Assembly (NCBI RefSeq): GCF_002305875.1 | Contig: NZ_CP022098.1 | Location: 8,742,001-8,806,000, forward strand | Direction: 5' to 3' | DNA length: 64,000 nt | From: Cystobacter fuscus | GTDB taxonomy: Bacteria > Myxococcota > Myxococcia > Myxococcales > Myxococcaceae | In this document: one piece after another, positions 25,396 through 33,803 of the stretch | How the letters are laid out: each line of letters opens with the position of its first letter | Position numbering within the stretch: position 1 is the first letter of the stretch | Notes under the pieces: model-generated | The model's database searches: none | Told to the model about the DNA's origin: nothing | What the model saw: only the letters and a program-made list of their open reading frames with translations | Program-made: the position numbers and the translations under genes

Positions 25396-26279
25396 TGCAC
25401 CCACCTCCCAAGCTCAGAATCCACGTTCCTGAAATGGGGGCGCTCCTTCTCCGTGAGAGCTTGAGCATCTGTTTCTATCTTTCGCTCTCCCATCAGGACA
25501 TCGCGAAACATGTCAGGCGCGCTTTGGAGTTCTACCTTCGCGCAATCGGCCCCGGGGCGATGGCCTGGTATCCGGATGAGCACGGAGATTTGTGGGAACT
25601 TGACGACAAAGGATGGGCGCGCATTCAGCACAAACTCCGCGATGAGGGGGGAGGCATTGTTGATTTGAGGGATAGACCCGACGCGATCAGCGGGTATCAG
25701 TTCGAGTATCGGGGGAGAACAATAGATCCGTCCTATCCACGCGAAGTGTGCGCGATGGCCTTCTGGCTACCGACGGAGTACATGGAAGAGCACGGTCCGG
25801 GCCGTGTGCAGGAATTGGCCTTGGAACTGGGCGCCTTTCTCCCCTTCTGCTCCGGACACGCGGGGCTCTCCCTGCACCGCCTGGGCAGAACCCCTGGATT
25901 CCACGCCCTGTGTTCCAGCTACCCTGGAATGGATAGGACCGAGGTCGGGCACCTGTCCTGGAATCTGGGCACCCGCATCAATGGCATCCACTGGATGAAC
26001 TTCCTGGGCCCACCGGTGCTCGGGGAACTGGGCGGTGCCAGCGCGCTCCGCGCCCGCCTCTCCACTCCGGGAACCACCGTGCGGGAACTGGGAGACGAAC
26101 GCGCCGTCGTCACCCTGGGCGAAGCTCCCGAGGCCGGAGACACCGGGGAGGAGCAGCCGCTCCCGGCGTACCGGGAACTCGCGCGCGTCCTCGAGCCCTG
26201 GCTCTACCATGAGCCCTACATCAAGGATGAATTCACCCCCGAGGAGCTGCTCCGGTGGGAGCGTCGCTTCCTGGACTGA
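25395..26279 (+). CDS. DUF3396 (TsiV-type) immunity protein
   Basis: 294 residues, soluble. The start LRESLSICFYLSLSH, the mid-block VCAMAFWLPTEYMEEHG and GTRINGIHWMNFLGP are typical of DUF3396, named as immunity for VRR-NUC effectors of type VI systems. It should bind and block the nuclease encoded immediately upstream. ATG 25395 overlaps the effector stop by one base, ensuring the antidote is made with the toxin. No separate promoter is visible. The converging chalcone isomerase-like gene ends 20 bases away, with a short GC palindrome (26280-26291) between. Confidence 0.82.
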   Translation: MHPPPKLRIHVPEMGALLLRESLSICFYLSLSHQDIAKHVRRALEFYLRAIGPGAMAWYPDEHGDLWELDDKGWARIQHKLRDEGGGIVDLRDRPDAISGYQFEYRGRTIDPSYPREVCAMAFWLPTEYMEEHGPGRVQELALELGAFLPFCSGHAGLSLHRLGRTPGFHALCSSYPGMDRTEVGHLSWNLGTRINGIHWMNFLGPPVLGELGGASALRARLSTPGTTVRELGDERAVVTLGEAPEAGDTGEEQPLPAYRELARVLEPWLYHEPYIKDEFTPEELLRWERRFLD

Positions 26280-26298
26280 GCGGGGCCCCGCCCCCGCC

Positions 26299-26841
26299 TC
26301 AGTTCGCGAAGATGGGGTGGTTCTCCAGCCAGGACACGAAGAGCGCGTCCGCGAACGGCTTGCCCCCGATGTGGACACCGTGGGTGGCCTCGCCCTCCAC
26401 TTGCAGTCCGCCTCCCGGCACATAGGTGAGCGTGAGCTCGCCGCCCTTGGGCACGTCCCGCAACGAGCCGAGCAGCCGCTCCAGGTCGTCACTCAGCGGA
26501 GAGTGGCGCAGCGCGGCATTCCGGGCCAGTCCATCGCGGAAGGCATCCACGAGCTGATCCCGGGTGACATGGCGCAGGAAGCGCAGTTGCAGGCGCTTGA
26601 TGCAGTTGGAGGAGATGGCCTCGGCCTTCGCCTGCGGCGGCTGCTCGAAATAGAGCGACCAGACGTAGACCTTGAAGAAGAACATCTGCTGCAGTTCCAC
26701 GTGGGCCAGCGACAGTTGCTTGCCCTGCAGCGTGACTTCCTCGGGCACCCTCACCCCCGCGAGCTCCCGCGCCTGGGCCGAGCCCGTGCTCAACAGCAAC
26801 GCCGCCAATGTTCCCGCGAGCATCCATTCCTTGCGCACCAT
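26299..26841 (-). CDS. Exported chalcone isomerase-like protein
   Basis: 180 residues with a signal peptide (cleavage near AQA-RE, residue 25). The mature part opens with VRVPEEVTLQGKQLSL and continues with FFKVYVWSLYFE, matching the bacterial chalcone-isomerase-like fold (Pfam Chalcone_3). Bacterial members are mostly periplasmic with unknown substrates; no flavonoid chemistry should be assumed. ATG 26841 follows GAGGGGG at seven bases; GTG 26859 is possible but leaves a less ideal signal peptide. Stand-alone and divergent from the large hybrid kinase. Confidence 0.82.
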   Translation of the reverse strand: MVRKEWMLAGTLAALLLSTGSAQARELAGVRVPEEVTLQGKQLSLAHVELQQMFFFKVYVWSLYFEQPPQAKAEAISSNCIKRLQLRFLRHVTRDQLVDAFRDGLARNAALRHSPLSDDLERLLGSLRDVPKGGELTLTYVPGGGLQVEGEATHGVHIGGKPFADALFVSWLENHPIFAN

Positions 26842-27130
26842 CTCCGACCCCCTCGCCACCCCACCAACAGGTAGGGGCCATGGTGCGCACCCGCGAGCGG
26901 GCCGCCAACCAGGAACGCGGCCTCAGTGTCCGCTGGTGAGCGGAGGTACTGACGGGGAGCGCACGTGGGTCGGCCCAGGGTTCCCCTCCCTGGGCGAACC
27001 ATGCAGCATCCGCTCCGAGCCCAGGACGCTGGGACGGGGAGGAGCGCGAAATGGGCTTGTCGTTGCGTGACGCGGCCGATCCCAGCATCAACTGTCCGCG
27101 AAGCGCCCTCGCGCGAGTCCACCCGCCCCT

Positions 27131-30100
27131 ATGACTCTGAGTCAGACGCCCCCCGGTCAGGAGCCCTCGTTGAAGGTCGAGGACGAAGCACCCGCGCCCC
27201 CTGGAATCCCCCACCGGGAGAGCACCCCGGAGACGCGCGAGGCTCAGCGCGACGACGATCGGGAGCGGCTGGACATGCTCGTCAACCAGGCGAGCGTGGG
27301 CATCACCCAGCGAGCCCTCGACGGCACGCTGGTCATGGCCAACCAGCGCTTCTGCGACATCGTCGGGCGTGCGCTCGAGGACGTGATTGGCCACTCCCAA
27401 CAATCCCTGACGCATCCGGACGATCGCGACGCGCATGCCGCCCAGTGGCGAAAGCTGTTGGAGACGGGCGAGCCCTACACCGTGGACAAGCGCAACGTGC
27501 GGCCCGACGGCTCCGTGGTGTGGGTCAACAACCACGTCGCGCTCGCCCGGGACGAGCGGGGCCGCCCGAAGTTCGCCATCTGCGTCACCCAGGACATCAC
27601 CGCCCGCCGGGAGGCCGAGGAGCGCCTGCGGGAGCGAGAACGGCATCTGCGCTTCGCGCAGGAAATCGGGGGCATTGGCGTGTTCACGGTGGAGCTGGCC
27701 ACCGGCGTGTTGACCGTGACGCCGGAGTTCTGCCGGCTGTATGGCATCGAGCCGATGGAGCATCCCCCCGCCAAGGACATCGAGGCGACCCTCCTCCCCG
27801 AGGATCTGCACCACGCCTCGACGGTGGAGTTCCGCGCTCACGGCCGCGTGAGCGTCCAGGCCGAGTACCGGATCCGCCAGGCCCGCTCGGGACAGGTGCG
27901 GTGGATTGCCCGGCGCAGCGAGATGCTCCGGGACGAGAAGGGCCACCCCCTGCGGCTGCTCGGTGTCGTGCAGGACGTGACGGAGCGCCGGGCCGCCGAG
28001 GACAGGTTGCGTGAAACCAACGAGCGGCTCCAGCTCGCGCTCAACGCGGGCTCGGTGCTCGGCACGTGGGTGTGGAACATCCCGGCCGGTCTGCTCACGG
28101 GTGACGAGCGGTTCGCGCGGACCTTCGAGCTCGCACCGGAGCAAGCCGCGCGGGGGTTGCCGATCGAGGAATACGGGACGTTCGTCCACCCCGAGGATCG
28201 CCTCCGCGTCGAGGAGCAGACGCTCCTCACGCTGCGCACGGGAGGACCCTACCGCTGCGAGTACCGCGTCCGCCGTACCCGGGAAGGGCCCTACTTCTGG
28301 ATTGAAGCCAACGGCTACTGCGAACTCGGCGCCGACGGCCAGCCGCTGCGCTTTCCCGGCCTGCTGATGGACATCGACGAGCGCAAACAGGGGGAGCTGC
28401 GCCAGGCGGCCGTCATCGAGCTCGGCGACAGACTGCGCGACCTGAGCGACACGGCCGACATCGCGGGCACCGCCATGGAGCGGGTCGGGAGGCTGCTGGG
28501 CGTGCCGCGCGCGGGGTACGGCACGTTCGACGCCTCGCAGCAGTACCTCGAGGTCGAGCGGGACTGGGCCTCCCGCCCCGGCATCCTCAGCGTGGCCGGC
28601 CTGCACCGCTTCGCCGACTATGGCGTCTACATCGAGGCGCTCAAGCGAGGAGAGACGATCGCCATCGCGGACATCGAGCAGGACGAGCGGACGAGTGCCG
28701 GCGCCGACAACCTGCGGGTGCTCGGCATCCGGGCGCTGCTCAACGTTCCCCTGCTGGAGCAAGGCCGCCTCGTCGCGCTGCTCTACCTTCACGACGATCA
28801 GGTACGCCAGTGGAGCCAGGACGACATCGACTTCCTGCGGGATGTGGCCGATCGCATCCGGACGGCGAGCGAGCGCGTGCGGGCCGTGGCGCAACTGCGG
28901 CAAGCCAACGAGACGCTGGAGCAGCGTGTCGAGGAGCGCACGCGCGAGCGCGATCGGGTCTGGACCGTGTCGCAGGATCTGCTGGTGGTGTCCGACGCCG
29001 AGGGCAGGTTCCTGCGCGTCAACCCGGCGTGGACCACCCTCATGGGCTGGACGCCAGAGGAGCTGTTGGGCAAGACGTCCGTCTGGTTGGAGCACCCCGA
29101 GGATCTGGAGAAGACCCAGGCGGAACGGCGGCACCTGTCCGAGGGCCAGCCCGTCATGCGCTTCGAGAACCGCCTGCGGCACAAGGACGGCACCTACCGG
29201 CTGTTGTCCTGGAAGGCGGTCCCCATGCCCCAGGAGGGGATCACCTACTCCACCGCGCGGGACATCACGGACCAACGGCAGACCGAGGAGCAACTGCGCC
29301 AGTCCCAGAAGATGGAGGCGGTGGGCAAGCTCACCGGCGGCGTGGCCCATGACTTCAACAACCTGCTGCAGGTCATCGGAGGCAACCTCCAACTGCTGCA
29401 GCGCGACCTGGTGGGCAACGAGCGGGGGATGCGCCGCGTGCGCACCGCCATCCACTCGGTGGAACGGGGGGCCCGGCTCGCCTCGCAACTGCTCGCCTTC
29501 GCCCGCCGGCAGCCGCTCACCCCCGTGGTGCTCCACCTGGGCCGGCTGGTGCGCGGAATGGATGATCTGCTGCGCCGCGCCCTGGGCGAGAACGTGGAGG
29601 TGGAGACCATCATCTCGGGCGGGCTGTGGAACACGGCCGTCGATCCCAACCAGCTCGAGAACGTCCTGCTCAACCTGGCCATCAACGCCCGGGACGCCAT
29701 GGAGAAGTCGGGCAAGCTGACCATCGAGGTCAGCAACGCCCGGCTCGACGAGCGCTACGCGCGGATGCACCCGGACGTGAAGCCCGGACCCTACGTGCTG
29801 CTGGCCGTCTCCGACACCGGAAGCGGCATGCCCCCGGAGGTCATCGAGCGCGCCTTCGAGCCGTTCTTCACCACCAAGCCCGAGGGCCGCGGCACGGGGC
29901 TGGGCCTGAGCATGGTGTACGGCTTCGTCAAGCAGAGCGGCGGCCACGTGAAGATCTACAGCGAGGTGGGCCACGGCACGACGCTGAAGATCTACCTGCC
30001 CCGGTCGTTCCAGGCCGAGATGCCCCTCGAGGAGCTCCCCGAGGGCCCCGTGGAGGGAGGGACCGAGACCATCCTCGTCGTCGAGGACGACGCCGAGGTG

Positions 30101-30865
30101 CGCGCCACGGTGGTGGAGATCCTCACGGACCTGGGCTACCGCGTGCTCAAGGCCGCGGATGGCCAGGGCGCGCTGGCCATCATCCAGAGTGGCCTCCCGG
30201 TGGATCTGCTGTTCACCGACGTGGTGATGCCCGGTCCGGTGCGCAGCACCGACCTGGCCCGGCAGGCCAAGACCCTGCAACCGGGAATCGAGGTGCTCTT
30301 CACCTCGGGCTACACGGAGAACGCCATCGTGCACGGAGGGCGGCTCGACCCGGGCGTCCACCTGTTGAGCAAGCCGCACCGCCGGGAGGAGCTGGCGCGC
30401 AAGCTGCGGCAACTGCTCAACCAGCGCTCGCCGCGGCAGGAAAAGACTCCCCCGCGCCCCCCCGAGAAACCCCGGGCCCCCGAACCCCCGCCGCGCCCGG
30501 ACGAGCCCTCGCCCCTGCGGGTCCTGCTGGTGGAGGACGATGAGGACATCCGCGCGTCGGCGCTGGAGCTGATGGGCCTGCTGGGGCACGAGGTGGTGGC
30601 GGTGGGCAGCGCGGAGGAGGCCAGCCGCGTGCTGAAGCGCCAGCGCTTCGACGTGCTGTTCACCGATGTGTCACTGCCGGGCATGTCGGGCGTGGAGCTG
30701 GCCCGGGAAGTCATCCGGCTCCAGCTCGGGATGAAGATCGTCATCGCCTCGGGACACGGGAATTCGGTGCTCACCGGCGCGGACGCGCGCCTGCAGGGGG
30801 TGGTGGTCCTGCCCAAGCCCTACGCCCTGCCTCAAATCCAGAAGGTCCTGGAACAGAAGGAGTAG
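27131..30865 (+). CDS. Soluble hybrid histidine kinase, PAS x4 / GAF, two C-terminal receivers
   Basis: 1244 residues without membrane helices. Order: three PAS/PAC units (about 55-405), GAF (about 415-570), a fourth PAS (about 610-720), HisKA with H740 in VAHDFNNLLQVI, HATPase (about 850-970, DTGSGMPP and GTGLGLSMVYG), receiver 1 (about 985-1100, D1030 in FTDVVMPG), a proline-rich linker, and receiver 2 (about 1133-1240, D1179 in FTDVSLPG). The HDFNN-type H-box and attached receiver are CckA-like. Phosphate could pass within the molecule or to an outside phosphotransfer protein; no such partner is adjacent. Two different receivers suggest two outputs or a phosphate sink. ATG 27131 precedes a disordered 40-residue start. 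Confidence 0.93.
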   Translation: MTLSQTPPGQEPSLKVEDEAPAPPGIPHRESTPETREAQRDDDRERLDMLVNQASVGITQRALDGTLVMANQRFCDIVGRALEDVIGHSQQSLTHPDDRDAHAAQWRKLLETGEPYTVDKRNVRPDGSVVWVNNHVALARDERGRPKFAICVTQDITARREAEERLRERERHLRFAQEIGGIGVFTVELATGVLTVTPEFCRLYGIEPMEHPPAKDIEATLLPEDLHHASTVEFRAHGRVSVQAEYRIRQARSGQVRWIARRSEMLRDEKGHPLRLLGVVQDVTERRAAEDRLRETNERLQLALNAGSVLGTWVWNIPAGLLTGDERFARTFELAPEQAARGLPIEEYGTFVHPEDRLRVEEQTLLTLRTGGPYRCEYRVRRTREGPYFWIEANGYCELGADGQPLRFPGLLMDIDERKQGELRQAAVIELGDRLRDLSDTADIAGTAMERVGRLLGVPRAGYGTFDASQQYLEVERDWASRPGILSVAGLHRFADYGVYIEALKRGETIAIADIEQDERTSAGADNLRVLGIRALLNVPLLEQGRLVALLYLHDDQVRQWSQDDIDFLRDVADRIRTASERVRAVAQLRQANETLEQRVEERTRERDRVWTVSQDLLVVSDAEGRFLRVNPAWTTLMGWTPEELLGKTSVWLEHPEDLEKTQAERRHLSEGQPVMRFENRLRHKDGTYRLLSWKAVPMPQEGITYSTARDITDQRQTEEQLRQSQKMEAVGKLTGGVAHDFNNLLQVIGGNLQLLQRDLVGNERGMRRVRTAIHSVERGARLASQLLAFARRQPLTPVVLHLGRLVRGMDDLLRRALGENVEVETIISGGLWNTAVDPNQLENVLLNLAINARDAMEKSGKLTIEVSNARLDERYARMHPDVKPGPYVLLAVSDTGSGMPPEVIERAFEPFFTTKPEGRGTGLGLSMVYGFVKQSGGHVKIYSEVGHGTTLKIYLPRSFQAEMPLEELPEGPVEGGTETILVVEDDAEVRATVVEILTDLGYRVLKAADGQGALAIIQSGLPVDLLFTDVVMPGPVRSTDLARQAKTLQPGIEVLFTSGYTENAIVHGGRLDPGVHLLSKPHRREELARKLRQLLNQRSPRQEKTPPRPPEKPRAPEPPPRPDEPSPLRVLLVEDDEDIRASALELMGLLGHEVVAVGSAEEASRVLKRQRFDVLFTDVSLPGMSGVELAREVIRLQLGMKIVIASGHGNSVLTGADARLQGVVVLPKPYALPQIQKVLEQKE

Positions 30866-30988
30866 AGCCCCGAGGCGCCTCCCGCCGCCTGGGGAGGAGC
30901 CAACAGAACACGGGGCATCCCGGGAGAACCCACGCCCGGGGCATGCGATGGGCTTGCTCCCGGGAAGGCCGGACAGCAGGATTCCCGC

Positions 30989-31411
30989 ATGAGTGACAAA
31001 CTGATCCTGAGCGACGAGGAGTGGAAGAAGCGCCTGACCCCCCAGGAGTACCAGGTGCTGCGCCAGCACGGCACCGAGCGGCCGGGAAGCGGCTGCTTCC
31101 TGGGCACGAAGGAGCCCGGCACGTATGTCTGCGCCGGCTGCGGCAACCCGCTGTTCAAGGCGGGCGAGAAGTTCGAGTCCGGGACGGGCTGGCCCTCCTT
31201 CACCCAACCGCTCAAACCCGACGCGGTGGCGGAGTATCGCGACGTCTCGTACGGGATGGTGCGTACCGAGGTGAGATGCGGCCGGTGTGATGGGCACCTG
31301 GGACACGTCTTCCCGGATGGCCCTCCGCCCACGGGGCTGCGCTACTGCATGAACTCGGTGGCGATGAAGCACGCGCCGGAGGGACACACCCTCCCGCTCG
31401 TCACGAAGTGA
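30989..31411 (+). CDS. msrB: Peptide-methionine (R)-S-oxide reductase
   Basis: 140-residue MsrB, repairing the R-form of methionine sulfoxide in proteins. Zinc ligands CAGC and CGRC are present, GTGWPSF forms the substrate pocket, and the catalytic cysteine is C120 in RYCMNS. The resolving cysteine may be C36 in GSGCFLG. No signal peptide, so cytoplasmic. ATG 30989. It lies 123 bases behind the hybrid kinase gene and converges with the methyltransferase gene five bases away. Not fused to MsrA. Confidence 0.96.
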   Translation: MSDKLILSDEEWKKRLTPQEYQVLRQHGTERPGSGCFLGTKEPGTYVCAGCGNPLFKAGEKFESGTGWPSFTQPLKPDAVAEYRDVSYGMVRTEVRCGRCDGHLGHVFPDGPPPTGLRYCMNSVAMKHAPEGHTLPLVTK

Positions 31412-31415
31412 GGGC

Positions 31416-32300
31416 TCAGCGCGTGGCGCGCTCGACCTCGGTCAGGCGCTTCTTGGACAGCGACAGGTACTTCTCGTCCATGTCGATGCCCACGTAGCGC
31501 CGACCCAGCTTGAGCGCCGCCACGCCCGTGGTGCCACTGCCGTTGAAGGGATCCAACACCAGCGCGTCCTCGGGGGTGCTCGCCTCGATGACGCGCTCGA
31601 GCAGCGACACCGGCTTCTGCGTGGGGTGGCTGCCGTGCGCCTTCTCCTCCTTGCGCGGCGCCGTCATCGTCCACACGCGGCCGGACTCGTCGGCGTTCAG
31701 CTCCTCCTCGCCCGAGCGCGGCAGCGCCCACACGTCGCGCATCTGCTTGCCGCCGTTGTCCGCCTTCATCTTCGCGTAGTTGAAGGTGTGCTGGAGCTTC
31801 GCGGCCGGCTTGGGCGACGCCCAGATGAGCAGCTCGGAGGAGTGGGTGAAGTAGCGGCAGGCGAGGTTGGGGCTCGCGTTGGGCTTGTACCAGGTGACGG
31901 TGTTGAGCAGCTTGTAGCCGAGCTTCTGCATCGCGAAGCCCACCGAGAAGATGACGTGCTGGGTGCCGCTCACCCAGATGCTGCCGGTGGGCTTGAGCAC
32001 GCGCTGGCAGGCCTTGAGCCACGCGGTGGTGAAGGCGTGGTCCTCCTCCACCCCGCGCGACACGTCCCAGCCGCCCTTGTTCACCGCGGCGCGCTTGCCG
32101 TTCTTGCAGGTGAAACCGCCGTTGGACAGGAAGTAGGGCGGGTCCGCGAACACCATGTCGAAGGTGCCCGGCTCGAACTGCTCGAGCAGCGCGAGGCTGT
32201 CCCCCTGGTAGAGCCGGTACGCATCGCTCTTGGCGTAGAGGCTCTCGCGCAGGGTGGGCTGAACAAGCTTCAGGACAGGAGCTGCGGCTTCGGCGGACAT
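31416..32300 (-). CDS. Solitary DNA methyltransferase, DpnA-like beta class (N6-adenine or N4-cytosine)
   Basis: 294 residues. The catalytic DPPY (D53-Y56) precedes the SAM-binding DPFNGSGTTG near residue 245, the beta-class order. FADPPYFLSNGG and NKGGWD resemble DpnA/M.DpnII-type enzymes and wider N4/N6 methylases; the recognition site cannot be read from sequence. ATG 32300 has GGAGG four bases upstream, so longer in-frame starts are rejected. No restriction enzyme gene is adjacent, so it is either an orphan epigenetic regulator or linked with the divergent SWIM/MoxR operon 174 bases away. Confidence 0.88.
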   Translation of the reverse strand: MSAEAAAPVLKLVQPTLRESLYAKSDAYRLYQGDSLALLEQFEPGTFDMVFADPPYFLSNGGFTCKNGKRAAVNKGGWDVSRGVEEDHAFTTAWLKACQRVLKPTGSIWVSGTQHVIFSVGFAMQKLGYKLLNTVTWYKPNASPNLACRYFTHSSELLIWASPKPAAKLQHTFNYAKMKADNGGKQMRDVWALPRSGEEELNADESGRVWTMTAPRKEEKAHGSHPTQKPVSLLERVIEASTPEDALVLDPFNGSGTTGVAALKLGRRYVGIDMDEKYLSLSKKRLTEVERATR

Positions 32301-32474
32301 CTCGCCTCCGTCAGGGGGTCGGTGAACGGAGGGCAATGTGCCGCAACAATCGGCTACGTCTAATTCCCAGCCTGTTTTTGTCTGATCGATCCTGTAGCAC
32401 CAAAAGCGCGTTCGAAAAATTGACTGCTCCACTCCGCGCGGACCGAACCGCTATGCTCTCCCGCTCCAACGATC

Positions 32475-33803
32475 ATGGCTCCGCCCCTCACACCAGAACA
32501 GGCCCTCGCGCTCGCGCCCGACTCCTCCGTGGCCGCTTCCGGCCAGAAGCTCGCGCGGGAGCGGGAGTGGAAGCTCCTGGGCCGCGCCGAGCGCGCCGCC
32601 TGGGGCGAGTGCCAGGGCAGCGCGCTGTACCAGGTGCGCATCGACCTGACGGATCTCACCTCGTCGTGCTCGTGCCCCAGCCGCAAGATTCCCTGCAAGC
32701 ACTGCATCGGACTGCTGCTGCTGCTCGCCGCGGAGCGCCTGCCCCAGGAGACGCTCCCATCCTGGGTGGAGGGGTGGCTCACCCAACGCGCCGCCGCCGC
32801 CGAGCGCAAGGCGGCGAAGAAGGCGGCGCCCGCGCCGGAAGGCGCCACCCCGGCGGACACGAAGGCGCGGGCCAAACGCGCCTCCGAGCGCCAGGAGCGC
32901 ATGGCCCGGGGCATCGAGGCCCTGGGGCTATGGATGGAGGATCTCGTACGCGGGGGACTCGCCCGGCTCGACACGGCGACGCCCGTGCATGAGCAGGCGG
33001 CGCGGCTGGTGGACGCGGAGAGCCCGGGCCTCGCGGCGCAACTGCGTCTGCTCGCGGCGGAGCTGGAAGGGCGTCCCGAGCCCCGACGCCTCGTGGAGCG
33101 GATCGGGCGGATCGCCCTCGTCACCGAGGCCTGGCGGAAGCTGGAGCAACTTCCCGCCCCCCTCGCGGCGGATGTCCAGGCGCGGGTGGGTGCCCCGCTG
33201 CGTGACGAGGACGTCCTCGCCCGCGGCGAGCGCGTCCAGGGCACCTGGGCCGTCGTCAGCCAGGAGCTGGACGACTCGGCGCACGTGCGCGAGCAACGCA
33301 CGTGGCTGCTCGGCACCACCCATGGCCGGACGGCCCGCGTCCTCCAGTTCGCGGTCGGGGCCTCCGGGCAGTTCTCCGACAAGCTCATTCCAGGCACCGC
33401 CTTCGACGCGGAGCTCGTGTACTGGCCGAGCGCGGCGCCCCAGCGAGCGAAGGTCCTGGAGCGGAAGGGAGACCTCCGACCCTGGACGGGCACCCTGCCC
33501 TCGCTCACGCTCGACGCGCTCCAGCGGCGCTTCACCGAGGAGCTGGCCCGGCAACCCTTCCAGGAGCGCACGGCGGCGATGCTGGGTGGTGTCGTCCCCG
33601 TGCTGGAGAACGAGGAGCGGATGTGGCTGCGGGACGCCACGGGCGCGGCGCTCCGGCTCGGTCCGTGTGATCGGTGGAGGCTGCTGGCGCTGTCGGGCGG
33701 CCACCCGGTGGACGTGTTCGGCGAATGGGATGGGGAACGGCTGCGTCCGCTGAGCGTGCTCGTGGACGGGACGCTGTACGCCCTGGGTGGAGGTGAGCGG
33801 TGA
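32475..33803 (+). CDS. SWIM zinc-finger protein, first gene of MoxR/VWA operon
   Basis: 442 residues. The SWIM motif is C65-S-C67-x6-C74-K-H76 (CxCx6CxH), a small zinc fold that binds DNA or proteins. It is followed by a lysine/alanine-rich linker (about 110-140) and a helical then beta-rich C-terminal half of unknown fold. No signal peptide. ATG 32475 lies 174 bases from the divergent methyltransferase gene, so the promoter must be there. The stop overlaps the next gene's GTG (GTGA), so the two are translationally coupled. The SWIM domain may recruit the complex to nucleic acid or a partner; this is inference. Confidence 0.85.
   Translation: MAPPLTPEQALALAPDSSVAASGQKLAREREWKLLGRAERAAWGECQGSALYQVRIDLTDLTSSCSCPSRKIPCKHCIGLLLLLAAERLPQETLPSWVEGWLTQRAAAAERKAAKKAAPAPEGATPADTKARAKRASERQERMARGIEALGLWMEDLVRGGLARLDTATPVHEQAARLVDAESPGLAAQLRLLAAELEGRPEPRRLVERIGRIALVTEAWRKLEQLPAPLAADVQARVGAPLRDEDVLARGERVQGTWAVVSQELDDSAHVREQRTWLLGTTHGRTARVLQFAVGASGQFSDKLIPGTAFDAELVYWPSAAPQRAKVLERKGDLRPWTGTLPSLTLDALQRRFTEELARQPFQERTAAMLGGVVPVLENEERMWLRDATGAALRLGPCDRWRLLALSGGHPVDVFGEWDGERLRPLSVLVDGTLYALGGGER

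Noticed and set aside
26489-30589. 1366-codon open frame on the minus strand across the hybrid kinase
   Set aside because: Compositionally forced by high third-position GC; the plus-strand kinase has all expected domains.
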